A stretch of DNA of 64,000 bases from Woeseiaceae bacterium (GTDB lineage: Bacteria > Pseudomonadota > Gammaproteobacteria > Steroidobacterales > Woeseiaceae): NCBI GenBank assembly GCA_028279985.1, contig JANQMR010000033.1, positions 183,723 to 247,722 on the forward strand, given 5' to 3'. The translations under genes and the position numbers were made by a program. Below are positions 8,419 to 16,454 of the stretch, in pieces; within the stretch, counting starts at the first letter, position 1; each line of letters begins with the position of its first letter. Under the pieces are notes generated by a model. It ran no database searches. It was given only the letters and a program-made list of their open reading frames with translations, and had not been told where the DNA came from.

Positions 8419-9792
8419 TCAACAAATCCCGACTTCCTTCGCGAACCAGGTTACGGTCTGCTCCATGGCGTCGACGATCTTCTCGATTTCGGTCTTGCCG
8501 GCGCACAACGGCGGTCCGAACTCGACGACCTGGTAGGTTCGGGCGAGCACGCCGAGTTCGGCGAGGTGGCCGTTGACACGGGCCGGCATCTGATCCTGCG
8601 GTCCGAAGGGCTGCCTGCTGTTCTTGTCCCGGACCAGTTCGACGGCAGCGAGTAGCCCCAGACCCCGGACGTCTCCGACGATCGGGTGCTTCCTCAACTC
8701 GTCGAGCCCTTCGAGCAGGTAAGCGCCCATGTCCGCCGAGTTCTGTACCATCGCTTCATTCTCCAGAATTTCAATGTTCTTCAGCGCGGCGGCGGCGGCG
8801 GCGGCATGGCCGCCGAAGCTTATGACGTGATTCAGCCCGGCTTCCCGGCCCTGTACGGCGTCGAAGCGTTCGGTCACCCTGGGCCCCGCGATCGCCGCGC
8901 CCATCGGCGCGTAACCGCTGGTCAGTCCCTTGGCGACCGTCATGATGTCCGGCGTCACGTTCCAGTGTTCGCAGGCGAACATCTTTCCGGTGCGTCCGAA
9001 GCCGTTGATGACCTCGTCTATGATCAGCAGGATGCCGTACTTGTCGGCGATCTCGCGTAGCCTGGGCAGGTATTCGTCGACCGGAAGGTATATCGACGCG
9101 GCCGAGGGGATGGGTTCCGCGATGATGGCGGCGACGGTCTCCGGACCTTCATGCAGAATCGCATTCTCGACCATGTTCGCGCACAACACGTCACAGGCCG
9201 GATACTCGAGCCGGTACTCGCAGCGATAACAGTTGTGCGACGGGACCTGTACACAGCCCGGAACCAGCGGCGAGAATATCTTGTTGTTGTATTCGTGACT
9301 GGCCCCTGTAATGCTCATGGCGTAGAAGGTCGAGCCGTGATACGAGCCGCGCCGGCTGATGACCTTGGTTCGCTTGTGGTCCCCGTTGAACCAGTGGTAC
9401 TGCTTGACGATTTTCATCGCCGTTTCCACCGCTTCCGAGCCGCCGGAAGTGAAGAAAACCCGATTCAGATCGCCCGGCGTCAGTTCGCTGAGCTTTTCCG
9501 CGAGCGCGATCGTCGAAGGCGCGACGAAGTTGTATGGCGTCACGTAGGCCAGTCGCCGCGCCTGTTCCGCCATGGCATCCGCCACCTCGGAGCGGCCGTG
9601 GCCGATGTTGGTCACGAACGCGCCGCCCGAGAACGCATCCAGGTAGGTGTTGTCGTCGATATCGGTCAGGTAGCAACCGCTGCCTTCCTTGAATATCGTC
9701 ATCCCGCCCGGTGCGCGCAAGGTCTGCGGCGGAGTAACGTGGAACCAGATGTGCTCGAGGGCGGAGTCCTTCAAATCCGACGAGTTGCTCAT
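8419..9792 (-). CDS. Class III aminotransferase (omega-amino acid / taurine type)
   Basis: This PLP-dependent class III (subgroup II) aminotransferase has 457 residues and probably moves an omega-amino group to pyruvate or 2-oxoglutarate. FTSGGSEAVETAMK is the phosphate-binding segment, IIDEVINGFGRTG contains the PLP-ring aspartate and TVAKGLTSGYAPMGA the Schiff-base lysine. A cysteine cluster, CYRCEY then PACDVLCA, is typical of one branch of these aminotransferases. The ATG at 9792 is chosen because GGGAGAG precedes it at a normal distance; an upstream in-frame ATG at 9846 lacks such a site. It lies 43 bp before the oxidase gene and 63 bp after the Rieske gene, consistent with one operon. 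Confidence 0.9.
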   Translation of the reverse strand: MSNSSDLKDSALEHIWFHVTPPQTLRAPGGMTIFKEGSGCYLTDIDDNTYLDAFSGGAFVTNIGHGRSEVADAMAEQARRLAYVTPYNFVAPSTIALAEKLSELTPGDLNRVFFTSGGSEAVETAMKIVKQYHWFNGDHKRTKVISRRGSYHGSTFYAMSITGASHEYNNKIFSPLVPGCVQVPSHNCYRCEYRLEYPACDVLCANMVENAILHEGPETVAAIIAEPIPSAASIYLPVDEYLPRLREIADKYGILLIIDEVINGFGRTGKMFACEHWNVTPDIMTVAKGLTSGYAPMGAAIAGPRVTERFDAVQGREAGLNHVISFGGHAAAAAAALKNIEILENEAMVQNSADMGAYLLEGLDELRKHPIVGDVRGLGLLAAVELVRDKNSRQPFGPQDQMPARVNGHLAELGVLARTYQVVEFGPPLCAGKTEIEKIVDAMEQTVTWFAKEVGIC

Positions 9793-9855
9793 GAGTGTTG
9801 CTCTCCCAAAGATCTTTCCGTCGGGCGGGACCCGACATGCAAGCAAGCGGCGGGC

Positions 9856-11205
9856 TCAGTCGGCCCCCGGCAGCTCCTTTTGCCACCGGTCCTCTTGCCA
9901 CGGGTCCTTCGCCCAGCCGGTATGCTTCCTTCTCGTGAGGTCCTGCCGTTTCCAGCATTCACCGTCGCTCGCACTTCCCAATACGTCTATCGCGACGGGA
10001 CCGCGCATGTTCAGACGGCGGCCGGTCGCCGGGCGAAACGGCAGCCCCTCGGTCGACTCGGCTTCGATCGCTTTTTTCAGCAAGCGGCGATAACGTTTGA
10101 TGCCTATGTCCGACTGGCCCAGATGCTCCTGCGTGCGGTCCTGAATCGGACCCAGTGACTCGACCGCCCACTGGTCGTGGACGTTGATGTCCATGCCCAT
10201 CCCGGTATAGGTCTTCCTGCGTTGTTCGTCGAGATCGAAGCCGTAGTTGTTGGACTTGTTCTTTAGCGGACGGTACTCGGGCAGGGTGTGTTCCTGCAGT
10301 CGTTGTGCGCGCATGAGTTCGCGATCGACGGCCTCGCCGAAACTCGTGAAAATCGAATACCAGTAACAGTTCCGGTTGTCGATGGGCACGTGCCATTGCG
10401 TGATGGTCATTTCATCGCTCATCGGAATCGCGATGGCATTCGGAAACACGAGGTTCGTGATCCGGTAATGCACCGTGTCGTCGCCGATCTCGCGCGTCGT
10501 GACGAGGCGGAATCCGTAGTCGGTATCTTCCGTGCTGATCTTGGGCCGGTCGTATTCGCGGAGGATCTTGGTCAGCGGCACTTCCGTGCCGGCGGCGCCC
10601 GAACGAAACTGCTTGCCGTAGGAGTCTTCTGGGTTTTCGTCCTCGAAGAAGCGGTGGAGGAACGACGCGTGCGCGGGATCGATGCCGACTTCCAGCGCCT
10701 GCAGCCAGTTGCATTCCCACAGTCCCTTGAAGGCGAAGGTATGGCTGTCCGGCGCTTCGAGGCAGTCGTGCTCCGGCAGCGGCGGCGGATCGCCGTCGCC
10801 CAGGTAGGCGAAGACGATGCCGTTTCGGGCCTGGCAGGGATAAGCCTTGTGTTTGAGCTTCTCGTGAAAGCGGCTGTCGGCGGGTTCCGCGGGCTGCTCG
10901 AGACAACGGCCCTCGGCGTCGAATAGCCAGCCATGAAACGTACAGCGCAGGCCGCCGTTCTCGCGCCGCGCGAAGCAGAGATCTGCGCCGCGATGCGGAC
11001 AGTGCCGGCCGAGCAGGCCGTAACCGCCGTCTTCGGTCCGAAACAGGACGAGTTCCTCGCCCAGCAGCGTAACCGGGACGATCGGGCATTCAGGCGTCAG
11101 CTCCTCGGTGAGTGCCGCCGGCTGCCAGTAGCTGCGCAACACGAAACCTGCCGCCGCGCCGCGCGTCACGTCCGTGAGCCGTCGATTCTCTTTTGCGCTT
11201 ATCAT
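9856..11205 (-). CDS. Rieske non-haem iron oxygenase, alpha subunit
   Basis: This is a 449-residue terminal oxygenase of the aromatic-ring or quaternary-amine oxygenase type. The N-terminal Rieske domain carries CPHRG and CTFHGW (Cys-X-His, Cys-X2-His) for the 2Fe-2S cluster at about residues 69 to 92. The catalytic domain has GIDPAHASFLHRFF, supplying the two histidines of the mononuclear iron site at about residue 175. The length and the LigXa-like C-terminal part resemble phthalate and phenoxybenzoate oxygenases more than two-subunit dioxygenases. No reductase or ferredoxin gene lies in the window, so the electron donor must come from elsewhere. A 16-bp palindrome lies just upstream. Confidence 0.9.
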   Translation of the reverse strand: MISAKENRRLTDVTRGAAAGFVLRSYWQPAALTEELTPECPIVPVTLLGEELVLFRTEDGGYGLLGRHCPHRGADLCFARRENGGLRCTFHGWLFDAEGRCLEQPAEPADSRFHEKLKHKAYPCQARNGIVFAYLGDGDPPPLPEHDCLEAPDSHTFAFKGLWECNWLQALEVGIDPAHASFLHRFFEDENPEDSYGKQFRSGAAGTEVPLTKILREYDRPKISTEDTDYGFRLVTTREIGDDTVHYRITNLVFPNAIAIPMSDEMTITQWHVPIDNRNCYWYSIFTSFGEAVDRELMRAQRLQEHTLPEYRPLKNKSNNYGFDLDEQRRKTYTGMGMDINVHDQWAVESLGPIQDRTQEHLGQSDIGIKRYRRLLKKAIEAESTEGLPFRPATGRRLNMRGPVAIDVLGSASDGECWKRQDLTRRKHTGWAKDPWQEDRWQKELPGAD

Positions 11206-11212
11206 GGCATCG

Positions 11213-11240
11213 CCGGTGATATCACCGGTGAGGTCACCGG
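11213..11240 (-). repeat. Perfect 16-bp palindrome with adjacent partial copy upstream of the Rieske gene
   Basis: CCGGTGATATCACCGG is a perfect palindrome at 11213-11228, followed by a partial repeat GAGGTCACCGG. It sits in the 75-bp gap between the amidohydrolase stop and the Rieske start, both on the minus strand. It could form an intercistronic hairpin around the ribosome-binding region or be a protein site. No function is proven. Confidence 0.6.
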
Positions 11241-11280
11241 CGGCAAGCGAAAATGGATATCTGCCCGATGTCCGGGTTCC

Positions 11281-13041
11281 TTACTGATCATTTGCGTCAT
11301 ACACCAGTTCGCCGTTGAAGTAGGTCTGCAAAACGCGCGTGCTCCGGATCTCGTCGATGTCGCATTCGAGTATGTCCCGGTCGATGACGATCATGTCGGC
11401 ATACTTGCGCGGCTCGAGACTTCCGACATGCTCCTCGAGGAAGAGAATGTAGGCATTGTTCGTCGTATACAGGCGCAAAGCCTGTTCACGCGTCAGTGTC
11501 TCCCCGCCAAAGAGCACGCCGTCGTGAAAACGGGGTTCGCGCGTGAGCGTGATCCACATTCCAAGAAAGGGATTGAAGGGATTCGTCGCGTCCTCGCCGT
11601 CCAGTCGGTGCCAGTGGTCGGACCCTCCGCCCACGATCACCCCGGCCGCGAACAGCGATCGCAACGGCTGAAAGTGGCGCAGGCGCTCCTCGCCGAGCTG
11701 GCGCATCAGGTTGCGGGAGTCCAGGTACAGCCAGGCGGGTTGGATGTCGGCGACGATGCCCAGCGCCGCCATCCGCGCGATCGCCGGCGGCGTAATGAAA
11801 TTGGCGTGCGTGAGCACGGGCCGGGAGTGTCGTATGGACGAATCGCCGTTTACCGCACCGTATGCGCGTACCAGCTCGCTGACGGCGGCGCCGCCGACGA
11901 CATGAGCGGTGAACTGAAGTCCTGAGTCCACCGTCGCGCGAATGAGATTCTCCAGGCGATCCCCCGACAGGTTCAGCCTACCCCGATACTGCGGATCGGA
12001 GATTGCGAAGATGTCGCTTTTTCCCCAAGGTTCGTGCAGGTAAGCGGTGCCGCTCGTGATGCCTCCGTCCATGAAGGTCTTGATCCCGGTCAGCCGCAGT
12101 ACCGGGCCGGTGAGCCGTCGCCGGAGGCTCGCGAGCTCATTGATGTCCGCGATGATGTCGTCGAGGTCCCGGTCGCTACCGGTGTCGACGAGGTGCATCA
12201 GGGACAGTCGCACCGTCAATTCCTTCCGCGCGGCCAAGGACGTGTAGAGCCGAGTCGATTCGGGCGTCGCTTTCCGGTCGCTGATCGTCGTGAGTCCGGT
12301 CGCATTGTAGATGCGCATCAGGTCGCGAAACCGTGCTGCGCGCTGGCGGTCGTCCGTCGGATCGACGACGCCCGGGTCATCGATGTAACGCGTGTGATTT
12401 CTCACCAGCCCGGTCGGTTCGCCGGTCGACGGGTACCTTTCGATGTCGGCGGGCTCGCGGCCGACGAAGTCCCGGTCGATACCGAGTCGTTCCAGCGCCA
12501 TGCTGTTCAAGGATGCCTTCGGATAGTATATCCAGGCCGCGAAAATCACCGGGTGTCGGGGCGCGGCCGAGTCCAGCTCGGCTTTCGTCGGGTAGCGCAG
12601 CTCGCGAAGCCGGGTCGGAAACACCGTCCGCACCCAGATCCACTCGCCTTCGGGTACCGCCTCGGCCCGCAGTCTGACGTAGTCGACGACATCGGCGACC
12701 GAGGACATGCCGGGAATCGGGTGATCGAACTCCGAAACGCTCGCCTGGTCCGGATGCAGGTGAGAGTCTATCAGGCCCGGCAGCACGGTCTTGCCGCCAA
12801 GATCGACGAGGACGGTATCCTCGCCTGCGGATGCAAGAATCTCGGTGTTGCCGCCGGCAGCCAGTATGCGCCCTTCCTCGACGGCCAGAGCGGATACGAT
12901 CGAAAAATCCGGATCCATCGTCACGATCTTGCCGTTGTGGAAAATCCGATCGGCGGCTGCGGCGGCGCTCGTCGTTGCCGCACAGGCGGACAGGCACACC
13001 GCCCGCCAAAGCACGCCGCGAGTATGCCGCTCAGTCCGCAA
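11281..13041 (-). CDS. Exported amidohydrolase, YtcJ/amidohydrolase-3 family
   Basis: This is a periplasmic or envelope metal-dependent hydrolase of the amidohydrolase-3 (YtcJ) family, which includes D-aminoacylases and N-substituted formamide deformylases. After a signal peptide (LWRAVCLSACAATTSAAAAA) come the beta-sandwich strand RIFHNGKIVTMD, the metal site GLIDSHLHPD, the candidate carboxylated lysine in TGIKTFMDGG, AHVVGGAA, LTHANF and GGGSDHWH. With the TTG at 13041 it has 586 residues. GGGGA lies at a proper distance before that codon, and the start overlaps the upstream stop by 11 bp. A GTG at 13014 is the alternative start. It probably cleaves an amide outside the cytoplasm before uptake, but the substrate is unknown. 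Confidence 0.82.
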   Translation of the reverse strand: MRTERHTRGVLWRAVCLSACAATTSAAAAADRIFHNGKIVTMDPDFSIVSALAVEEGRILAAGGNTEILASAGEDTVLVDLGGKTVLPGLIDSHLHPDQASVSEFDHPIPGMSSVADVVDYVRLRAEAVPEGEWIWVRTVFPTRLRELRYPTKAELDSAAPRHPVIFAAWIYYPKASLNSMALERLGIDRDFVGREPADIERYPSTGEPTGLVRNHTRYIDDPGVVDPTDDRQRAARFRDLMRIYNATGLTTISDRKATPESTRLYTSLAARKELTVRLSLMHLVDTGSDRDLDDIIADINELASLRRRLTGPVLRLTGIKTFMDGGITSGTAYLHEPWGKSDIFAISDPQYRGRLNLSGDRLENLIRATVDSGLQFTAHVVGGAAVSELVRAYGAVNGDSSIRHSRPVLTHANFITPPAIARMAALGIVADIQPAWLYLDSRNLMRQLGEERLRHFQPLRSLFAAGVIVGGGSDHWHRLDGEDATNPFNPFLGMWITLTREPRFHDGVLFGGETLTREQALRLYTTNNAYILFLEEHVGSLEPRKYADMIVIDRDILECDIDEIRSTRVLQTYFNGELVYDANDQ

Positions 13042-13579
13042 GGCGTTCCCCGACAAACAAGGGCTTGGTGTCACGGCTCTCGAACTTGCAGCCCTCCGCC
13101 GTCATCCTGTAGCGGTCGTGATACTCCCCCATGAACAAAGTGTATTCCGTGATCGGCGGCGTCGCATCGGGCGGCGCCATGAACATAATGAAGTAGGTGA
13201 CGCCGGTCGCCGTTCGTGCATCGGTCGGCGAGATGTGGATGCTGGTTATCAACAGTCTGCCGAAGTTCCGTGCATCGTCGCCGTCGAGCCGTGCCACGAT
13301 CCGATCTTTGCCGGCGAAGGTTTCGCCCAGTATCGTGAAGACGGCATCGTCGGTAAACAGCTCGGCGAACGCCTCCTTGTCGGCGCGGTCTCGCGCCAGC
13401 GCATAGGCGTGGTTGATCGCGGTGCAGGCCGCGACGAGTCTTTGGAGCCCCTCGGTCTGCGCCGCGACGGGTTGGGAAACGCACCACAACAGCATCGTTG
13501 CCGGCAGCGCCAATTGCCAATTGGATATCCAGTTATATTTCCGATGTGATTTCCGATGTGATTTCAAATGGGATTTCAT
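13031..13579 (-). CDS. Exported SnoaL/NTF2-like protein
   Basis: This 182-residue protein has a signal peptide ending VAAQ and a SnoaL-like (NTF2 fold) domain, seen in FAELFTDDAVFTILGETFAGKDRI and the antiparallel strands after it. Such domains act as small isomerases, hydratases or binding proteins. Here the periplasmic location and operon position suggest a helper in the first steps of substrate processing. The ATG at 13579 is followed by KSHLKSHRKSHRK, encoded by a 12-bp tandem repeat that makes the signal-peptide n-region unusually basic. An in-frame ATG 16 codons upstream exists but lacks a signal-peptide rationale. It is the first gene of the minus-strand operon and has a putative operator about 140 bp upstream. 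Confidence 0.75.
   Translation of the reverse strand: MKSHLKSHRKSHRKYNWISNWQLALPATMLLWCVSQPVAAQTEGLQRLVAACTAINHAYALARDRADKEAFAELFTDDAVFTILGETFAGKDRIVARLDGDDARNFGRLLITSIHISPTDARTATGVTYFIMFMAPPDATPPITEYTLFMGEYHDRYRMTAEGCKFESRDTKPLFVGERLAD
13537..13577 (-). repeat. 12-bp tandem repeat encoding the SnoaL protein N-terminus
   Basis: Three full copies plus a partial copy of a 12-bp unit (ATTTCCGATGTG on the plus strand) lie directly after the start codon and encode KSHL, KSHR, KSHR, K. The third copy differs at a few positions. Confidence 0.9.
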
Positions 13580-13716
13580 GAGCTGCTCCACGACCGGGAC
13601 CACAAAGGGCCTGCCCACGACAAGCACGTTTAGGACCCGGCGCCACAGGACGCTCGCCGGGATCCGTTCCGAATCTGCCTACGTTGTTTCAGTAAGTTAG
13701 CAGAATCGCAATTTAT

Positions 13717-13741
13717 GAACAAGTATTCGTATAACGAACAA
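13717..13741. promoter_or_regulatory. Putative IclR-regulon operator, copy A
   Basis: GAACA at 13717, TTCG at 13726 and CGAACA at 13735 have the spacing GAACA-N4-TTCG-N5-CGAACA. The core TTCGTATAACGAA is an inverted repeat. An almost identical arrangement occurs at 18778-18801, and a related one at 26653-26667. This copy lies upstream of the minus-strand SnoaL-amidohydrolase-Rieske-aminotransferase-oxidase operon. Confidence 0.6.
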
Positions 13742-13772
13742 GCGGCAAACTCGCGGGACGGTGTGCCGCAGG

Positions 13773-13801
13773 ACCGTCACCGCCGCGGCGGCAGTGACGG
13801 T
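13773..13801 (-). terminator. Strong hairpin downstream of the IclR gene
   Basis: ACCGTCAC and GTGACGGT are separated by 13 nt that are themselves nearly palindromic (CGCCG/CGGCG), giving a long GC-rich stem 25 bp past the IclR stop codon. No U-tract follows on the minus strand, so it may be a weak or Rho-assisted terminator. Confidence 0.4.
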
Positions 13802-13825
13802 GGAGGACCGCAGGGCTCCGGCCGG

Positions 13826-14713
13826 TCAGTCGACCAATGCGCGCTGGATATCGTCGGCCGCGGCCTTGAGGAGCGGCAGGCAGGTCCGTATCAGGTATTG
13901 CTTCGTGACAGTCGCGATGTTGGTGAGAATGTTCATCGCAGCGACCGCTTCTCCGGATCGATTGAATATCGGCACGGCCAGCGTCCGGACGCCGACCTCC
14001 GTTTCCTGGTCGACGACCGCGTACCTGTCGCGGCGAACCTTCTCCAGGGTCTCGCGGAGCTCGCTCTCGCCGGTCAGGCTCAGGTGCGTCGGCGGAGACG
14101 CGGCGGACTGGCGAATGAGCTCCTTGATTTCCCTGGAGCTCTTCATGGCCGTCAGAACTCGGCCCGTCGACGTATAGACCGCGGGAAAGCGCCGCCCGAT
14201 CGTGAGCGTCGGCGCCATCAGCTTTCTCGAGTTCGCTCTTGCGACGTGCACGACGAAACCGTCGTCGAGAACGGCAAGTGCTATGGTCTCGCCGGTTTCG
14301 TCGCGCAGCGATTCGAGATAGGGCTGCGCAATCGTCGACAGGGGTAACGACGACAGGTAGGAGTAACCCAGTTCCATGACTTTCGGTGACAGTCGGAACA
14401 GGCGATCCTCATGATAGACGTAACCCAGGTGCGTCAGCGTCAACAGATACCTGCGTGCGCCGGCCCTCGTCATACCGGTGCGTTCCGCCACTTGCGACAG
14501 GGTCATTTGCGGATGCTCGGCATCGAAGGACTTGATGACATTGAGACCGTGGGCGATCGATCCGACCACGTCTCGCGGTTTGTCCTCTTTCCCGGCGCGC
14601 TTACCGGCCGTCACGGGCGCGTGCCCCGGGCCTGCTTGAATTGCATGGACATGTTCGAGCGATTGTTCTTTCAGACGGACAAGATCGATAGTGCGCGAGC
14701 TGTCCGCCACCAT
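13826..14713 (-). CDS. IclR-family transcriptional regulator (PcaR/PobR-like)
   Basis: This 295-residue regulator of the IclR family has a winged helix-turn-helix at about residues 55 to 110 (MTLSQVAERTGMTRAGARRY) and the C-terminal IclR effector domain (ETIALAVLDDGFVVHVARA, FPAVYTSTGRVLTA, TLAVPIFNRSGEAVAAMNI). Its layout resembles the PcaR/PobR/PcaU branch, which respond to aromatic or carboxylic acid effectors. About 50 residues precede the HTH, longer than usual. It is transcribed away from the glutamine-synthetase-like gene, and the shared 194-bp gap holds a cluster of GAAC/GTTC half-sites. Recurrent boxes upstream of three other units make it the probable regulator of the whole catabolic region. 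Confidence 0.9.
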   Translation of the reverse strand: MVADSSRTIDLVRLKEQSLEHVHAIQAGPGHAPVTAGKRAGKEDKPRDVVGSIAHGLNVIKSFDAEHPQMTLSQVAERTGMTRAGARRYLLTLTHLGYVYHEDRLFRLSPKVMELGYSYLSSLPLSTIAQPYLESLRDETGETIALAVLDDGFVVHVARANSRKLMAPTLTIGRRFPAVYTSTGRVLTAMKSSREIKELIRQSAASPPTHLSLTGESELRETLEKVRRDRYAVVDQETEVGVRTLAVPIFNRSGEAVAAMNILTNIATVTKQYLIRTCLPLLKAAADDIQRALVD

Positions 14714-14847
14714 ATGCGGACGCCGCGTTCTCGTTGTGCTGTCCCAAGTTGTGTCGCTCCAATGAGCGAGCCCCAGATGACGTATAGGATAGCAAGGCAG
14801 CCAGGCCGAGGCGATCTCTTGCGCCAGGCTTGCAGAATACCTAAACT

Positions 14848-14887
14848 ACGAAGAGGTTCGCTTTAGGAACTTAAGTTCGAGAATCGC
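14848..14887. promoter_or_regulatory. Half-site cluster between iclR and the glutamine-synthetase-like gene (operator copy D)
   Basis: TTCG at 14857, then N5 and GGAAC, is a degenerate copy of the TTCG-N5-CGAAC box. It is followed by the perfect 12-bp palindrome GAACTTAAGTTC (14867-14878) and GTTCGAGAATCGC (14875-14887). Placement in the divergent promoter region fits autoregulation by the IclR protein and control of the plus-strand genes. Confidence 0.5.
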
Positions 14888-14907
14888 TTGCACCGTGGAG
14901 GTGAGAC

Positions 14908-16368
14908 GTGGGTGCCGAACTCCCGTTCAAGGACAGTTTCGTCGATCGGCTGGGCCTCTGGGACGATGCCCGCCTCACACAAGCAAGGGACATGCTGGAC
15001 GCGGTGGAGCGCGACGGCCTGGAGGTCGTCCGCTTCGTTTTCGCCGATCAGCATGGGCTTACGCGCGGCAAGGCCGTCAATCGGAGCGCGGTCGCCGATA
15101 CGATCGTCAACGGCTGCACGATTGTCTCGACACTGATACTCAAGGATACGTCGCACCGCACGGTGCTCCCGGTCTGGCAATCCGGTGCAGGCATGGGCGC
15201 CCCGCGTCTCGCCGGTGCGGCCGATCTGATCATGGTCGCCGATCCGGCTACCTTCCGCCGGCTGCCGTGGGCGCCGTCGAACGGCTGGGTGCTCTGCGAT
15301 CTGTATTACCCGGACGGCGAGCCGGTGGGGTTGTCCACCCGGCAGCTTTTGCGCGAAGCGCTGGACAGACTCGCCGGGCACGGCCTCGCTTTCGTCAGCG
15401 GGCTCGAGATCGAGTTTCACCTGTTTCGACTGGTCGATCGCAATCTGAATCCCGAGGACTGCGTGCAGCCCGGGACGCCGCCCACCGTCGCGTCGCTGCA
15501 GCACGGCTACCAATACCTGACGGAAATTCGCTACGACGAGCTCGAGCCGGTGTTTGCGGAACTGCGCCGCGCCTTGCTGTCGCTCGGTGTGCCGATCCGG
15601 TCGGAGGAAGTCGAGTTCGGCCCGAGCCAGGTCGAGCTGACTTTCGGCCGCCGCGAGGGGCTCGAGACCGCGGACGACGCCGTGTTGATCCGAAGCGCCA
15701 TCAAGCAAGTCTGCCAGCGGCTCGGTTATCACGCGACCTTCATGTGCCGCCCGCACATCGCCAATACGTTCTCCAGCGGCTGGCACCTGCATCAGAGTCT
15801 CCAGGATATCGAAACCGGCGAGAACCGCTGCGTTCCCGGCGCCGGCGACGAGCACCTGTCCGAGGTCGGACGTCGTTACCTGGCCGGCCTGCTTCGGCAT
15901 GCGCGCGCGTCCTGCTTGCTGGCGGCGCCGACGATCAACGCCTACAAACGTTACCAGCCGCGGTCGCTCGCACCGGACCGCATTCAATGGGGCTCGGACA
16001 ACAAGGGTGCGATGCTGCGCGTCGTGCGCGGAACGAACGACGCCGCTACCCGGATCGAAAACCGCGTCGGGGAGCCGGCTGCGAACCCCTATCTGTATCT
16101 CAGCTCACAGGTCCTGTCCGGGCTGGACGGCATCGACAGCAAGGCCGAGCCGCCGCCGCCGGTCGAGGAGCCGTATTCCTCGGATGCGGAGCGCCTGCCC
16201 CGCAGTCTCATGGAGGCGCTAGAGGCGTTTCGGGACAGCCGTTTTTTCCGCGCCGCGTACGGCGACGAATTCGTCGACTACCTGACAGCCATCAAACAAG
16301 CCGAACTCGACCGTTTCCTGGCTACGGTTACCGACTGGGAACAACGAGAATACTTCGAAATCTTCTGA
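14908..16368 (+). CDS. Glutamine-synthetase-like ligase (gamma-glutamyl ligase type)
   Basis: This 486-residue member of the glutamine synthetase superfamily has an N-terminal beta-grasp region (VVRFVFADQHGLTRGKAV) and catalytic pieces such as GLEIEFHLF, EEVEFGPSQVELTF (metal-binding glutamates), GWHLHQSL and NAYKRYQP. Its length and its place in a catabolic cluster fit the PuuA/GlnT-like group, which ligates glutamate to amines or other amino compounds, rather than the housekeeping GlnA. The adenylylation tyrosine motif of GlnA was not found. The start is a GTG at 14908 with GGAGGTGA very close upstream. The stop codon lies in a 14-bp unit that is immediately duplicated. Confidence 0.83.
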   Translation: MGAELPFKDSFVDRLGLWDDARLTQARDMLDAVERDGLEVVRFVFADQHGLTRGKAVNRSAVADTIVNGCTIVSTLILKDTSHRTVLPVWQSGAGMGAPRLAGAADLIMVADPATFRRLPWAPSNGWVLCDLYYPDGEPVGLSTRQLLREALDRLAGHGLAFVSGLEIEFHLFRLVDRNLNPEDCVQPGTPPTVASLQHGYQYLTEIRYDELEPVFAELRRALLSLGVPIRSEEVEFGPSQVELTFGRREGLETADDAVLIRSAIKQVCQRLGYHATFMCRPHIANTFSSGWHLHQSLQDIETGENRCVPGAGDEHLSEVGRRYLAGLLRHARASCLLAAPTINAYKRYQPRSLAPDRIQWGSDNKGAMLRVVRGTNDAATRIENRVGEPAANPYLYLSSQVLSGLDGIDSKAEPPPPVEEPYSSDAERLPRSLMEALEAFRDSRFFRAAYGDEFVDYLTAIKQAELDRFLATVTDWEQREYFEIF

Positions 16369-16382
16369 TCGAAATCTTCTGA
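16355..16382 (+). repeat. 14-bp direct duplication containing the stop codon
   Basis: TCGAAATCTTCTGA occurs twice back to back, at 16355-16368 and 16369-16382. The first copy ends the glutamine-synthetase-like gene with TGA; the second repeats the same 3' end, including its TGA, in untranslated sequence. Confidence 0.95.
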
Positions 16383-16454
16383 TGTAGAATCGCCCGACGC
16401 GCTACGCCACCGGCGTATCGCACGAATCCCTGCCAAGCACCTGGAGAGGACACA

